From RUG13409 sp045546135 (GTDB lineage Bacteria; Bacillota; Clostridia; Peptostreptococcales; Anaerovoracaceae), in assembly GCA_045546135.1 (NCBI GenBank), contig JAZQCD010000005.1, forward strand, positions 1 to 37,551: a stretch of 37,551 bases of DNA, in the 5' to 3' direction. The translations under genes were made by a program, and so were the position numbers. Below the pieces are notes generated by a model. The model was given only the letters and a program-made list of their open reading frames with translations, had not been told where the DNA came from and did no database searches. Positions 25,246 to 33,131 of the stretch are shown piece by piece. Within the stretch, counting starts at the first letter, position 1. Every line of letters starts with the position of its first letter.

Positions 25246-25253
25246 TATATATT
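25225..25253 (+). promoter_or_regulatory. Internal promoter for the SPFH/SHOCT gene
   Basis: TTTACA (25225-25230) and TATATT (25248-25253) are 17 bases apart. It lies between the TPM and SPFH genes and would let the SPFH protein be made separately from the other two. Confidence 0.6.
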
Positions 25254-25300
25254 GGTCAGCACAAATATGATTCAGTTAATATTCTGAAAGGAGAAATATT

Positions 25301-26422
25301 ATGGGACTTATACATGCAGCATTAGGAGCAGCCACAGGAGTACTTAGCGATCAGTGGAAAGAGTACTTCTATTGTGACTCATTATCAGCAGATGTACTTG
25401 TATGCAAGGGACAGAAGAGGACATCTCTTAAGTCCACTAACTACGGAACAGACAACATCATCACCAACGGATCTCTCATCACAGTAGCAGACGGACAGTG
25501 CATGATGATCGTAGACAATGGCAAGGTCGTAGATTTCTGCGCAGAGCCGGGAGAATACAAGTATGACGCTTCAACGGAACCATCCCTCTTTGACGGAGGA
25601 AAGCTTGCAGACAATATCAAGAAGGTCTTCGAGAATATGGGCAAGCGTTTCACCTTCGGAGGAGAAGCTCCAAAGGATCAGAGGATCTATTATTTCAACA
25701 CCAAAGAGCTTCCGGGAAGCAAATACGGAACAGCAAATCCTGTTCCTTTCAGAGTAGTCGATCCAAGAGCAAATATCGACATCGACGTATCTGTAAAGTG
25801 CTTCGGTGAGTACAGCATCAGACTTACTAACCCGATCCTCTTCTACACCAATGTTTGCGGAAACGTATCTAACGTATATCGCAAGAGCGAGCTTGAAGCT
25901 CAGATGAAGTCCGAGTTCCTTACAGCTCTTCAGCCGGCATTTGCAAAGATCTCCGCACAGCAGATCCGCTACAGCGAACTTCCTGCTCACACACAGGAAC
26001 TTGCTGATGCAATGAACGAACAGCTGTCCTCAAAGTGGAGAGATCTCCGTGGTATCGAGATCGTATCCTGCGGCGTCAACTCCATCGTAGCAGATGAGAA
26101 GGACGAAGAGATGCTCAAGTCCCTCCAAAGAGCAGCAGCTCTTAAGGATCCATCCCTTGGACAGGGATATCTTGCAGGTCAGTTCGGCCAGGCAGCAGTC
26201 GATGCAGCTAACAACAAGAGCGAATCAGGAGTCCTCGGCGTTGGTATCGCAGCAGGAGTTGCAGGAAACGTAGGAGCTATCTATGGAAATACAGGAGCTT
26301 CTGACGACACAGCAGCGTTCAAAGCAAAGGTCGAAAAGCTTGCAATGATGAAGGACGCAGGACTTCTCACAGAAGAAGAGTTCGCAGCAATGAAGAAGGA
26401 ACTTCTCGCAAGCATACTCTAA
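25301..26422 (+). CDS. SPFH-domain protein with C-terminal SHOCT motif, YdjI-like
   Basis: This 373-residue protein belongs to the SPFH group often labelled virion-core-protein-like, to which B. subtilis YdjI belongs. A small N-terminal region (EYFYCDSL and the GSLITVADGQCMMIVDNGKVVDF strand pair) leads into the SPFH domain (about 100-290). A Gly/Ala-rich linker and a SHOCT helix pair follow at the end (KDAGLLTEEEFAAMKKELLA), in place of the zinc ribbon expected in YdjI. SPFH proteins form membrane-associated oligomers. It follows the YdjG- and YdjH-like genes with its own promoter and ends at a strong terminator. Confidence 0.85.
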   Translation: MGLIHAALGAATGVLSDQWKEYFYCDSLSADVLVCKGQKRTSLKSTNYGTDNIITNGSLITVADGQCMMIVDNGKVVDFCAEPGEYKYDASTEPSLFDGGKLADNIKKVFENMGKRFTFGGEAPKDQRIYYFNTKELPGSKYGTANPVPFRVVDPRANIDIDVSVKCFGEYSIRLTNPILFYTNVCGNVSNVYRKSELEAQMKSEFLTALQPAFAKISAQQIRYSELPAHTQELADAMNEQLSSKWRDLRGIEIVSCGVNSIVADEKDEEMLKSLQRAAALKDPSLGQGYLAGQFGQAAVDAANNKSESGVLGVGIAAGVAGNVGAIYGNTGASDDTAAFKAKVEKLAMMKDAGLLTEEEFAAMKKELLASIL

Positions 26423-26452
26423 AGATGTAAAGATCTTTGATCTTAAGAGATG

Positions 26453-26481
26453 ATGCCCCGGCAATGCCGGGGCATTTTTTT
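26453..26481 (+). terminator. Terminator of the YdjGHI-like cassette
   Basis: ATGCCCCGGC (26453-26462) pairs perfectly with GCCGGGGCAT (26466-26475), followed by a T run to 26481. Confidence 0.92.
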
Positions 26482-26506
26482 AGTACATTTAGCTTCTTTT
26501 GCAGTG

Positions 26507-26535
26507 TTGAAGAAAAGGATCTAAATATATATAAT
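26507..26535 (+). promoter_or_regulatory. Sigma-A-type promoter of radA
   Basis: TTGAAG (26507-26512) and TATAAT (26530-26535) are 17 bases apart, about 34 bases before the radA ATG. It may also serve the two-component genes and nth, since no terminator appears until 30743. Confidence 0.65.
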
Positions 26536-26568
26536 CAAGGGGAAATAAAAAATAAAGAGGTAAGGGAA

Positions 26569-27939
26569 ATGGCAAAAAGAAAGACAGTATTTGTCTGTCA
26601 GGAATGCGGATATGAAAGTCCTAAATGGATGGGCCAATGTATTTGCGGAGCATGGAACAGTTTCGTAGAAGAAACAGTTCATGACGAACCAAAGGCCATG
26701 AAGGCAGCTAAAAGGCCCGGCGCATCTTCTGAGCCTATCGCAATAGACAAGGTCTCAGCAAGTTCAGGCAGGCGCATAGATACAGGTATAAGGGAACTTA
26801 ACAGGGTCCTTGGCGGCGGCATGGTCGAAGGGTCTCTGACTCTCATATCAGGAGAGCCAGGAATAGGAAAATCTACGATAATAACGCAAGCAGCAGCATA
26901 TATATCTCAAAATGAAGGCCCTGTCTTATATGTATCCGGAGAAGAGAGCGCTCAGCAGATAAAACTCAGAGCTGACAGGGTATGCAAGGGAGACCTGACT
27001 AAACTTTATCTTCTGCCTGAAACGGATCTTGATAATGTTGTTGAAGCAGTCGAAAGGCTTAAACCTACATTTCTTATCATAGACTCCATTCAGACCATGT
27101 ACACTGAAGCCCTTGAGGCAGCTCCCGGGAGCGTGTCTCAGGTCAGAGCCTGCGGAAATGTGCTCATGACCATTGGAAAGGGTATGAATATACCCATTTT
27201 CATAGTAGCTCATGTTACAAAGTCAGGAGAACTAGCAGGTCCAAAGATAGTAGAGCATATGGTCGATACAGTGCTTCAGTTCAGCGGAGAAAGAGATCAG
27301 GAGATAAGGATCTTAAGAAGCCTTAAAAACCGTTTCGGAACCACTTCTGAGATAGGCGCTTTCGAGATGAGAGAGGAAGGCCTTGTTGAGATAGAGAACC
27401 TTTCCGGAAGCTTTCTTGAAGGACTTGAGGACGGATCCTGCGGCGCAGCAGCTACCGCTGTCTATGAAGGTACAAGGCCCCTTCTCATAGAGGTCCAGGC
27501 TCTGACGTCGACTACAAATGTAGGTTTTGCAAGAAGGACTGCTCTTGGAATAGAGAGCCAAAGGCTTGCGATGATAATCGCAGTTCTTGAAAAGAAGGCA
27601 GGACTTACGCTCATAAACAGAGACGTATATGTGAATATAGTAGGGGGCTTAAGGCCTGACGGTACCTCTACAGATCTTGCTGTAGCAGCCGCTATATGGT
27701 CAGATGAAAAGGGCATTCCCCTTTCGTCAGAGACTCTCATCATAGGAGAGATAGGCCTTACAGGCGATCTTCGCCCTGTGCAGAATGCAGAAAAGATCAT
27801 ACTCGAAGCTGTAAGGATGGGATTTAAGAAAGTCATACTTCCCCAAAGATCCCTTGCAAGGCTTCTTAAAAAACCTGAGGGCATAAAACTCGTAGGAGTG
27901 AAGAGCGTTTCAGAGGCTCTTCACAGTTTTGACAAGTAG
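26569..27939 (+). CDS. radA: DNA repair protein RadA (Sms)
   Basis: RadA is a RecA-like ATPase that drives branch migration of recombination intermediates. The N-terminal C4 zinc finger is CQECG with CICGAW. The ATPase core has Walker A GEPGIGKST (95-103) and the diagnostic KNRFG motif (253-257). A Lon-protease-like C-terminal domain completes the 456 residues, the normal length. The ATG at 26569 has a GAGG site eight bases upstream. A longer reading from TTG 26437 would run through the preceding terminator and is rejected. The response-regulator gene starts 36 bases downstream without a terminator between. Confidence 0.97.
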   Translation: MAKRKTVFVCQECGYESPKWMGQCICGAWNSFVEETVHDEPKAMKAAKRPGASSEPIAIDKVSASSGRRIDTGIRELNRVLGGGMVEGSLTLISGEPGIGKSTIITQAAAYISQNEGPVLYVSGEESAQQIKLRADRVCKGDLTKLYLLPETDLDNVVEAVERLKPTFLIIDSIQTMYTEALEAAPGSVSQVRACGNVLMTIGKGMNIPIFIVAHVTKSGELAGPKIVEHMVDTVLQFSGERDQEIRILRSLKNRFGTTSEIGAFEMREEGLVEIENLSGSFLEGLEDGSCGAAATAVYEGTRPLLIEVQALTSTTNVGFARRTALGIESQRLAMIIAVLEKKAGLTLINRDVYVNIVGGLRPDGTSTDLAVAAAIWSDEKGIPLSSETLIIGEIGLTGDLRPVQNAEKIILEAVRMGFKKVILPQRSLARLLKKPEGIKLVGVKSVSEALHSFDK

Positions 27940-27975
27940 GGAAGATATAATAAACGAAATCACAGGAGGTGGATC

Positions 27976-28647
27976 ATGGCAAAGATCCTTATAGTAGACG
28001 ACGAAGAAAAAATAAGAGAAGTCATAAAGGAATACGCTCTCTTTAACGAATATGAAACTGACGAAGCATCGGATGGTATGCAGGCTGTAGATAAGTGCTC
28101 AAAGAATGATTACGATCTTATAATCATGGATATCATGATGCCAAAACTCGACGGTTTCACTGCAGTAAAACAAATAAGGAAATACAAGGACATTCCTGTC
28201 ATCATGCTTTCAGCAAGAGGCGAGGAGTATGATAAACTCCACGGCTTTGAACTTGGTATCGATGACTATGTAGTAAAGCCCTTCAGCCCAAAGGAACTCA
28301 TGGCAAGATGCGCGGCAGTGCTCGCAAGGAAAAACGGATCGAGGACAGATGAAGCAAATGTGCTCACATCTGAAGGCATCAGTCTCGACCTTTCCGGACG
28401 TACCCTGTCCATAGACGGCGAAAAGATAGAGATCACTTTAAAGGAATTCGAGATACTCTCATTCCTTATGAAGAACAAAAACATAGCTATTTCAAGAGAG
28501 CGTATGCTCTCAGATATCTGGGGCTATGACTTCTACGGTGATGACAGGACCATAGATACCCATATAAAGAACCTTAGGAACAGGCTCGGAAAATACAGAG
28601 ACAAGATCAGTACTGTAAGAGGAGTAGGATATAAATTTGAAGACTGA
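27976..28647 (+). CDS. OmpR-family response regulator
   Basis: This 223-residue regulator has a receiver domain with acidic residues D8 and D9, phosphoacceptor D52 in IIMDIMMP, and the lysine in VVKPFS. A winged-helix DNA-binding domain follows (about 128-222, ending VRGVGYKFED). The ATG follows AGGAGGTG. The kinase gene overlaps its last 11 bases, so the pair is translated together. Targets are unknown; neither a vanR/phoP-like nor a transport-linked context is visible, since radA precedes and nth follows. Confidence 0.93.
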   Translation: MAKILIVDDEEKIREVIKEYALFNEYETDEASDGMQAVDKCSKNDYDLIIMDIMMPKLDGFTAVKQIRKYKDIPVIMLSARGEEYDKLHGFELGIDDYVVKPFSPKELMARCAAVLARKNGSRTDEANVLTSEGISLDLSGRTLSIDGEKIEITLKEFEILSFLMKNKNIAISRERMLSDIWGYDFYGDDRTIDTHIKNLRNRLGKYRDKISTVRGVGYKFED

Positions 28648-30097
28648 CTTTATCAAAAGATCGGAAAGCCCGGCAAAGAGTTTGAGGCTCAAACTGCTGG
28701 GCGTCTTTATTTTATTCGGACTGGCGCTCCTTGGTCTTCTTTGGATAATGCAGTCCGCTCTTTTTGAGCGCTATTATGAACGCTCAATGGAAAAGAAATG
28801 CCGTGACGGTATAAGTATCATAAGCACTGCTTACAGCGAAGACGAAGAGATGAACTACGACGAGTTCTGCGAGATGGTAGGACTTGTTGCAAGCAGGAAC
28901 GATATATATATCTATCTGGAATCTGAAGATGGTTCTTACGACCTGTCATCGACAGATATATCTCAGCCGGGAAGAGTCATACCTGAGAGCAAACGCATAC
29001 TGTCAGATGCAAAAAAGATGCTCATGAGCAACTATGACAGTGAGGTCTCATATACTGTTCCCATACAAAAGGATGGCAGCATGCTGGTCTTTGCAAAACG
29101 CATAAACAGCGAGATGAGGGGCACTATTTATCTTTATGCTCTTACTATGCTCACTCCCATGGGACCGGCTGTAGGTATAATAAGGACTCAGCTCATAATA
29201 GTCACATTCATAGTGCTCCTTATGGGCGTCGCCATATCAGTTGTAACTTCAAAACATCTGGCAGCCCCTCTTGCTCAGATGAGCAAAGATGCAAAAAGGC
29301 TTGGAGAAGGAGACTTCGATGTCAGATTCGAAGGCGCTGACTATACAGAGATAAATGAGCTTGCAGATACGCTTAATAACGCAGCTGCGCAGCTCAAGGC
29401 CACGGACGATCTCAGAAAGGACCTTATGGCCAATGTATCTCACGACCTTAGGACTCCTCTTACCATGATCAAATCCTATGCTGAGATGATCAGGGATCTT
29501 TCAGGCGACAATAAAAAGAAAAGAGAGGAGCATCTCGGAGTCATCATCGAGGAGACAGACAGGCTTTCAGATCTTGTAAATGAGATATTCCTGCTTTCAA
29601 AGGTCCAGTCAGGTGCAGAAGTATTTGAAAACAAGGTCTTCGATCTTCAAAAGGCTGCAGAGGAACTGATACAGACTTACAAGATCATGGAAACGGAAGG
29701 ATTTGAGATCATCTTCGAACCTTTGGATGAAAAGATCGAAGTAAAGGGTGATGAAGGAAAGATCAAGCAGGTCATATCAAACCTCATATCTAACGCAGTT
29801 AAGTACAGCGAAAAGGACAAATATGTACGAGTCTACTTTGAAAAGGACGGAGAAGATATAAAACTGTCCGTCGAAGACAAAGGCATTGGCATACCAAGGG
29901 ATCAGCTGGACAAGATATGGAACCGCTACCAAAGGGCAAGCCAAAGAGGCGTCAGAGCAAAGGACGGAAGCGGCCTTGGCCTGTCCATTTGCGGAGAGAT
30001 ACTCAAAAGGAGCGGCGCTGAATACGGAGTCGAAAGCCAGCTTGGGAAGGGTTCATGTTTTTGGTTCAAGATGAAGATGGCAGGAAAAGAGAAATGA
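28637..30097 (+). CDS. Membrane sensor histidine kinase
   Basis: This 486-residue partner of the upstream regulator has two transmembrane helices (about 19-40 and 185-207) around an extracytoplasmic sensor of some 140 residues. A HAMP linker, a HisKA domain with the phosphorylated H269 in VSHDLRTPL, and an ATPase domain follow; the latter shows N box LISNAVKYS, G1 DKGIGIP and G2 GSGLGLSI. The only usable start is TTG at 28637, inside the regulator gene, with AGAGGAG about 12 bases upstream; the next Met would lie at the end of the first helix. The signal sensed cannot be inferred. Its stop overlaps the nth start as ATGA. Confidence 0.92.
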   Translation: MKTDFIKRSESPAKSLRLKLLGVFILFGLALLGLLWIMQSALFERYYERSMEKKCRDGISIISTAYSEDEEMNYDEFCEMVGLVASRNDIYIYLESEDGSYDLSSTDISQPGRVIPESKRILSDAKKMLMSNYDSEVSYTVPIQKDGSMLVFAKRINSEMRGTIYLYALTMLTPMGPAVGIIRTQLIIVTFIVLLMGVAISVVTSKHLAAPLAQMSKDAKRLGEGDFDVRFEGADYTEINELADTLNNAAAQLKATDDLRKDLMANVSHDLRTPLTMIKSYAEMIRDLSGDNKKKREEHLGVIIEETDRLSDLVNEIFLLSKVQSGAEVFENKVFDLQKAAEELIQTYKIMETEGFEIIFEPLDEKIEVKGDEGKIKQVISNLISNAVKYSEKDKYVRVYFEKDGEDIKLSVEDKGIGIPRDQLDKIWNRYQRASQRGVRAKDGSGLGLSICGEILKRSGAEYGVESQLGKGSCFWFKMKMAGKEK

Positions 30098-30729
30098 GCA
30101 AGCTTACTAAAGAAAACAGAATGAAGGTGTGCGAAGCGCTTCTTGAGGAATATCCAAGTGCAAAATGCGCCCTTGATTATGATACAAAATACCACCTTCT
30201 CGTCGCCGTCATGCTCAGCGCTCAGACTACTGACGTAAGCGTGAACAAGGTGACTCCCTTGCTTTTTGAAAAGGCTCCCGACGCCTATGCCATGTGCAGA
30301 CTTTCTCAAGATGAACTGGAAGGCATCATAAGGCAGATAGGGCTTTACAAGAATAAGGCAAAGAACGTGCTTGCCATGTCAAGAGTCCTTTGCGAAGAGT
30401 GCGAAGGGGAAGTACCCGGAGATTACGACAGTCTCATAAAGCTTCCGGGAGTCGGAAGGAAGACTGCAAACGTAGTCCTTGCAGAAGCTTTCGGACAAAA
30501 CAGGATAGCAGTGGATACTCACGTATTCAGGCTCGCAAACCGCATCGGTTTTGTAGAAGAACCTGATGTTTTAAAGACTGAAGAAGCCCTCATGAAGGCT
30601 CTTCCTGAAGATATGTGGGTCAAGATGCATCACGCTCTCATATTCCACGGAAGGAACTGCTGCACTGCAAGAAACCCAATGTGCAGCGATTGCTGCATAG
30701 CAGAATACTGCAAAAGGAACGGAATTTAA
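30094..30729 (+). CDS. nth: Endonuclease III (DNA glycosylase/AP lyase)
   Basis: Nth removes oxidised pyrimidines and cleaves the abasic strand in base excision repair. The helix-hairpin-helix motif LPGVGRKTANVV contains the Schiff-base lysine K123, and the catalytic aspartate is D141 in VDTHVFR (K120 and D138 in E. coli). The C-terminal [4Fe-4S] ligands show the exact C-x6-C-x2-C-x5-C spacing. The length of 211 residues equals that of the E. coli enzyme. The ATG at 30094 overlaps the kinase stop (ATGA), implying translational coupling, and is preferred over an in-frame ATG 39 bases upstream inside the kinase gene. A strong terminator follows. Confidence 0.97.
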   Translation: MSKLTKENRMKVCEALLEEYPSAKCALDYDTKYHLLVAVMLSAQTTDVSVNKVTPLLFEKAPDAYAMCRLSQDELEGIIRQIGLYKNKAKNVLAMSRVLCEECEGEVPGDYDSLIKLPGVGRKTANVVLAEAFGQNRIAVDTHVFRLANRIGFVEEPDVLKTEEALMKALPEDMWVKMHHALIFHGRNCCTARNPMCSDCCIAEYCKRNGI

Positions 30730-30742
30730 AAAAATATAGCAT

Positions 30743-30773
30743 ACGGAGCCCTTTTTTAGGGCTTCGTTTTTTT
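30743..30773 (+). terminator. Terminator after nth
   Basis: ACGGAGCCC (30743-30751) pairs with GGGCTTCGT (30759-30767), including one G-T pair, and seven T residues follow. It closes the radA-to-nth stretch. Confidence 0.85.
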
Positions 30774-30804
30774 CGTTTTTTAACTATTACGCAAAGAAAA
30801 GTAG

Positions 30805-30810
30805 TATAAT
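30805..30810 (+). promoter_or_regulatory. -10 box of the pgk-tpiA promoter
   Basis: TATAAT (30805-30810) lies 56 bases before the pgk ATG. The -35 is unclear; TAACTA at 18-base spacing (30781-30786) is the best candidate and sits at the end of the upstream T-rich tract. Confidence 0.45.
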
Positions 30811-30865
30811 CAGAAGGATAATTTAGTCATAAATGTATTAGTGATACTTTTTAAGGAGAAATATT

Positions 30866-32050
30866 ATGAAAAAGACAGTACAGGACATCGATGTTCAGGG
30901 AAAACGCGTCATAGTTCGCTGTGACTTCAACGTGCCCATGAAGGACGGAAAGATCACCGATGACACCAGAATAGTGGCGGCAATGCCTACGGTGAAATAC
31001 CTCATCGGAAGGGGCGCAAAGGTCATACTCATGAGCCACCTCGGAAGACCAAAGGGAAAGCCGGACCATCAATATACTCTTGAACCGGTAGCAGAGAGGA
31101 TCTCTCAGCTTCTTGAAAAACAGGTATTCTTCGCTCAGTGCGACAAAGTAGTAGTACCTGAAATAGTAGCAGCATCAAAGGATCTTAACCCGGGAGACGT
31201 TGTTCTTCTTGAGAACCTTCGTTTCAGACCGGAAGAAGAGGCCAACGACCCTGTGTTTGCTCAGGATCTTGCATCCCTTGCAGACATTTATGTTTCCGAT
31301 GCTTTCGGTACGGTCCACAGAGCTCACGCATCTACAGCCGGTATAGCAAAGTACCTTCCTGCAGTATCAGGTTTCCTCATTGAAAAGGAACTCAAGTTCC
31401 TTGGAGACGCTGTAAGCGATCCAAAGAGACCCTTCGTAGCTATCCTCGGCGGATCTAAGGTTTCCGACAAGATAGGAGTCATAGAGAACCTAATAGAAAA
31501 GGCCGACACCATCATCATCGGCGGCGGCATGGCATATACCTTCCTCAAAGCTAACGGAAAGAACATAGGAACATCTCTTTGCGAAGATGATAAATTAGAC
31601 CTTGCCATAGGACTTCAGCAGAAGGCAAAGGAAAAGGGCGTAAAACTCCTTCTTCCTGTAGACAGCAAGTGCGGAGATAAGTTTGAAGACGGATGCAATA
31701 CCTGCTATGCAAATTCCGATGCAATGCCTGACGGCTGGATGGGACTCGATATAGGACCTGAGACCATAGAGCTTTACAAGGAAGAGATAATGAAGGCAGG
31801 CACCGTTGTTTGGAACGGACCTATGGGCGTATTCGAGTTCAAGGACTTCCAGGACGGCACAAAGGCTATAGCTGAAGCTATGGCAAACAGCAACGCTGTC
31901 ACAGTCATAGGCGGCGGAGACAGCGCTGCAGCAGTAAAGCAGTTCGGTTTCGAAGACAAGATGACCCACATTTCTACAGGCGGCGGAGCATCCCTTGAAT
32001 TCCTTGAAGGAAAAGAACTGCCCGGCGTAGCAGCACTGGAGGACAAATAG
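30866..32050 (+). CDS. pgk: Phosphoglycerate kinase
   Basis: This enzyme transfers phosphate from 1,3-bisphosphoglycerate to ADP, the first ATP-forming step of lower glycolysis. The 394-residue protein has the N-domain substrate site VRCDFNVPM near residue 17, an LMSHLGRPKG loop near 55, and the C-domain nucleotide site GGGDSAAAVKQFG. All are typical and intact. A strong AAGGAG site precedes the ATG. tpiA starts on the base after the stop codon, so the two are cotranslated. The gap gene, often upstream of pgk, is absent here. Confidence 0.98.
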   Translation: MKKTVQDIDVQGKRVIVRCDFNVPMKDGKITDDTRIVAAMPTVKYLIGRGAKVILMSHLGRPKGKPDHQYTLEPVAERISQLLEKQVFFAQCDKVVVPEIVAASKDLNPGDVVLLENLRFRPEEEANDPVFAQDLASLADIYVSDAFGTVHRAHASTAGIAKYLPAVSGFLIEKELKFLGDAVSDPKRPFVAILGGSKVSDKIGVIENLIEKADTIIIGGGMAYTFLKANGKNIGTSLCEDDKLDLAIGLQQKAKEKGVKLLLPVDSKCGDKFEDGCNTCYANSDAMPDGWMGLDIGPETIELYKEEIMKAGTVVWNGPMGVFEFKDFQDGTKAIAEAMANSNAVTVIGGGDSAAAVKQFGFEDKMTHISTGGGASLEFLEGKELPGVAALEDK

Positions 32051-32797
32051 ATGAGGACACCATTCATAGCAGGCAACTGGAAAATGTTCAAGACTCCAAA
32101 GGAGGCAAAGGCTTTCGCAGCGGAGTTCAAAGATCTTTATGAAGCCTCTGATGTAAGAGTAGCTATAGCAGCTCCCTTCATAGACCTTGAGACCCTGGTC
32201 AAAGCATTCAAAGGCACCGGAATAGGCGTTGCAGCTCAGAACATGCACTGGGAAACAGAAGGCGCTTTCACAGGAGAAGTATCCGCTGAGATGCTTAAGA
32301 GCATAGGCGTAAACTACTGCATCATAGGACATTCCGAAAGAAGGCAGTATTTCAAGGAGACCGATGCTACAGTCAACAAAAAGCTCAAAAAAGCTCTTGA
32401 AACAGGTATACTTCCCATCCTTTGCGTAGGAGAGAACCTCAAGACAAGAGAAGCAGGCGGAGAAAAGGAATTTGTTGAAAAACAGCTCAAAGCAGATTTC
32501 AAAGGTATCCCTGCAGAGGATGCAAAGAAGATCACTATAGCCTATGAACCTATCTGGGCCATAGGCACAGGCAAAACTGCAACTCCGAAGCAGGCTCAGG
32601 ATATGTGCGCTTTCGTAAGAAAGACCATAAAAGAGCTTTACGGAGGAGAAGTATCCGAAGCTGTAACAGTTCAGTACGGAGGATCTGTAAAACCTGCAAA
32701 CGCATCTGAGCTCATGAACATGGCTGACATCGACGGCGCACTTGTAGGCGGAGCCAGTCTTAAAGCAAAAGATTTTATAGAAATAGTACACTTTTGA
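32051..32797 (+). CDS. tpiA: Triosephosphate isomerase
   Basis: TpiA interconverts dihydroxyacetone phosphate and glyceraldehyde 3-phosphate. The 248-residue TIM barrel keeps Asn and Lys in AGNWKMFK, the electrophile H94 in IIGHSERR and the catalytic base E166 in AYEPIWAIGTGK. The phosphate-gripping loop 6 and a GGSV segment follow. The start codon is adjacent to the pgk stop, with GGAGG inside the end of pgk as ribosome site. A hairpin follows at 32806. Confidence 0.98.
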   Translation: MRTPFIAGNWKMFKTPKEAKAFAAEFKDLYEASDVRVAIAAPFIDLETLVKAFKGTGIGVAAQNMHWETEGAFTGEVSAEMLKSIGVNYCIIGHSERRQYFKETDATVNKKLKKALETGILPILCVGENLKTREAGGEKEFVEKQLKADFKGIPAEDAKKITIAYEPIWAIGTGKTATPKQAQDMCAFVRKTIKELYGGEVSEAVTVQYGGSVKPANASELMNMADIDGALVGGASLKAKDFIEIVHF

Positions 32798-32805
32798 GTA
32801 AAAAT

Positions 32806-32828
32806 GCCCCTTGCCATCGGCAAGGGGC
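32806..32828 (+). terminator. Hairpin after tpiA, T-poor
   Basis: GCCCCTTGCC (32806-32815) pairs perfectly with GGCAAGGGGC (32819-32828) around ATC, but only two T residues follow. It may stabilise the tpiA mRNA end or terminate partially. It overlaps the proposed secG promoter. Confidence 0.55.
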
Positions 32829-32840
32829 TTGTGGTAAAAT
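32811..32840 (+). promoter_or_regulatory. Possible secG promoter inside the hairpin
   Basis: TTGCCA (32811-32816) and TAAAAT (32835-32840) are 18 bases apart. The -35 box lies in the left arm and loop of the hairpin. The match is moderate. Confidence 0.42.
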
Positions 32841-32871
32841 ACTCGTTATCTCACTGGGAGGAAATATATAG

Positions 32872-33102
32872 ATGAGAACAGTATTAATGGTTATTTTGGG
32901 AGTTATCTCCCTTCTTCTGATCGTGGCTATCATGTTCCAGTCATCCAACGGAGAGGGACTTTCCTCTGCCATCGCAGGTGCAGGAGCAAGCAGCGCATAC
33001 AAGAAGAAAGCAAAAGGTTATGACGCTCTCCTGAGCAAACTTACCATCGCTCTTGGGATCGTTTTTGTTGTACTCACAGTAGTATTACTTGTGATCGACT
33101 AA
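32872..33102 (+). CDS. secG: Protein-export membrane protein SecG
   Basis: SecG is the small auxiliary subunit of the SecYEG translocon. The 76-residue protein has two transmembrane helices (about 3-22 and 53-75) joined by a cytoplasmic loop with the family segment FQSSNGEGLSSAIAG and a basic KKKAKG stretch. The length matches the family. A GGGAGG site precedes the ATG. Its place just after pgk-tpiA is seen in many Bacillota. Confidence 0.95.
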   Translation: MRTVLMVILGVISLLLIVAIMFQSSNGEGLSSAIAGAGASSAYKKKAKGYDALLSKLTIALGIVFVVLTVVLLVID

Positions 33103-33131
33103 ACTTAATTTATTAAGGAGGAACTTATAAG

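Noticed and set aside
26437..26568. N-terminal extension of RadA from TTG 26437
   Set aside because: It would translate the upstream terminator hairpin and the radA promoter; the ATG at 26569 has a ribosome site and gives the normal RadA start.
31595..32791. 398-codon open frame on the minus strand across tpiA and the end of pgk
   Set aside because: It is fully antisense to two intact glycolytic genes, has no ribosome site, and its Cys/Tyr/Ser-rich sequence is typical of a shadow frame.
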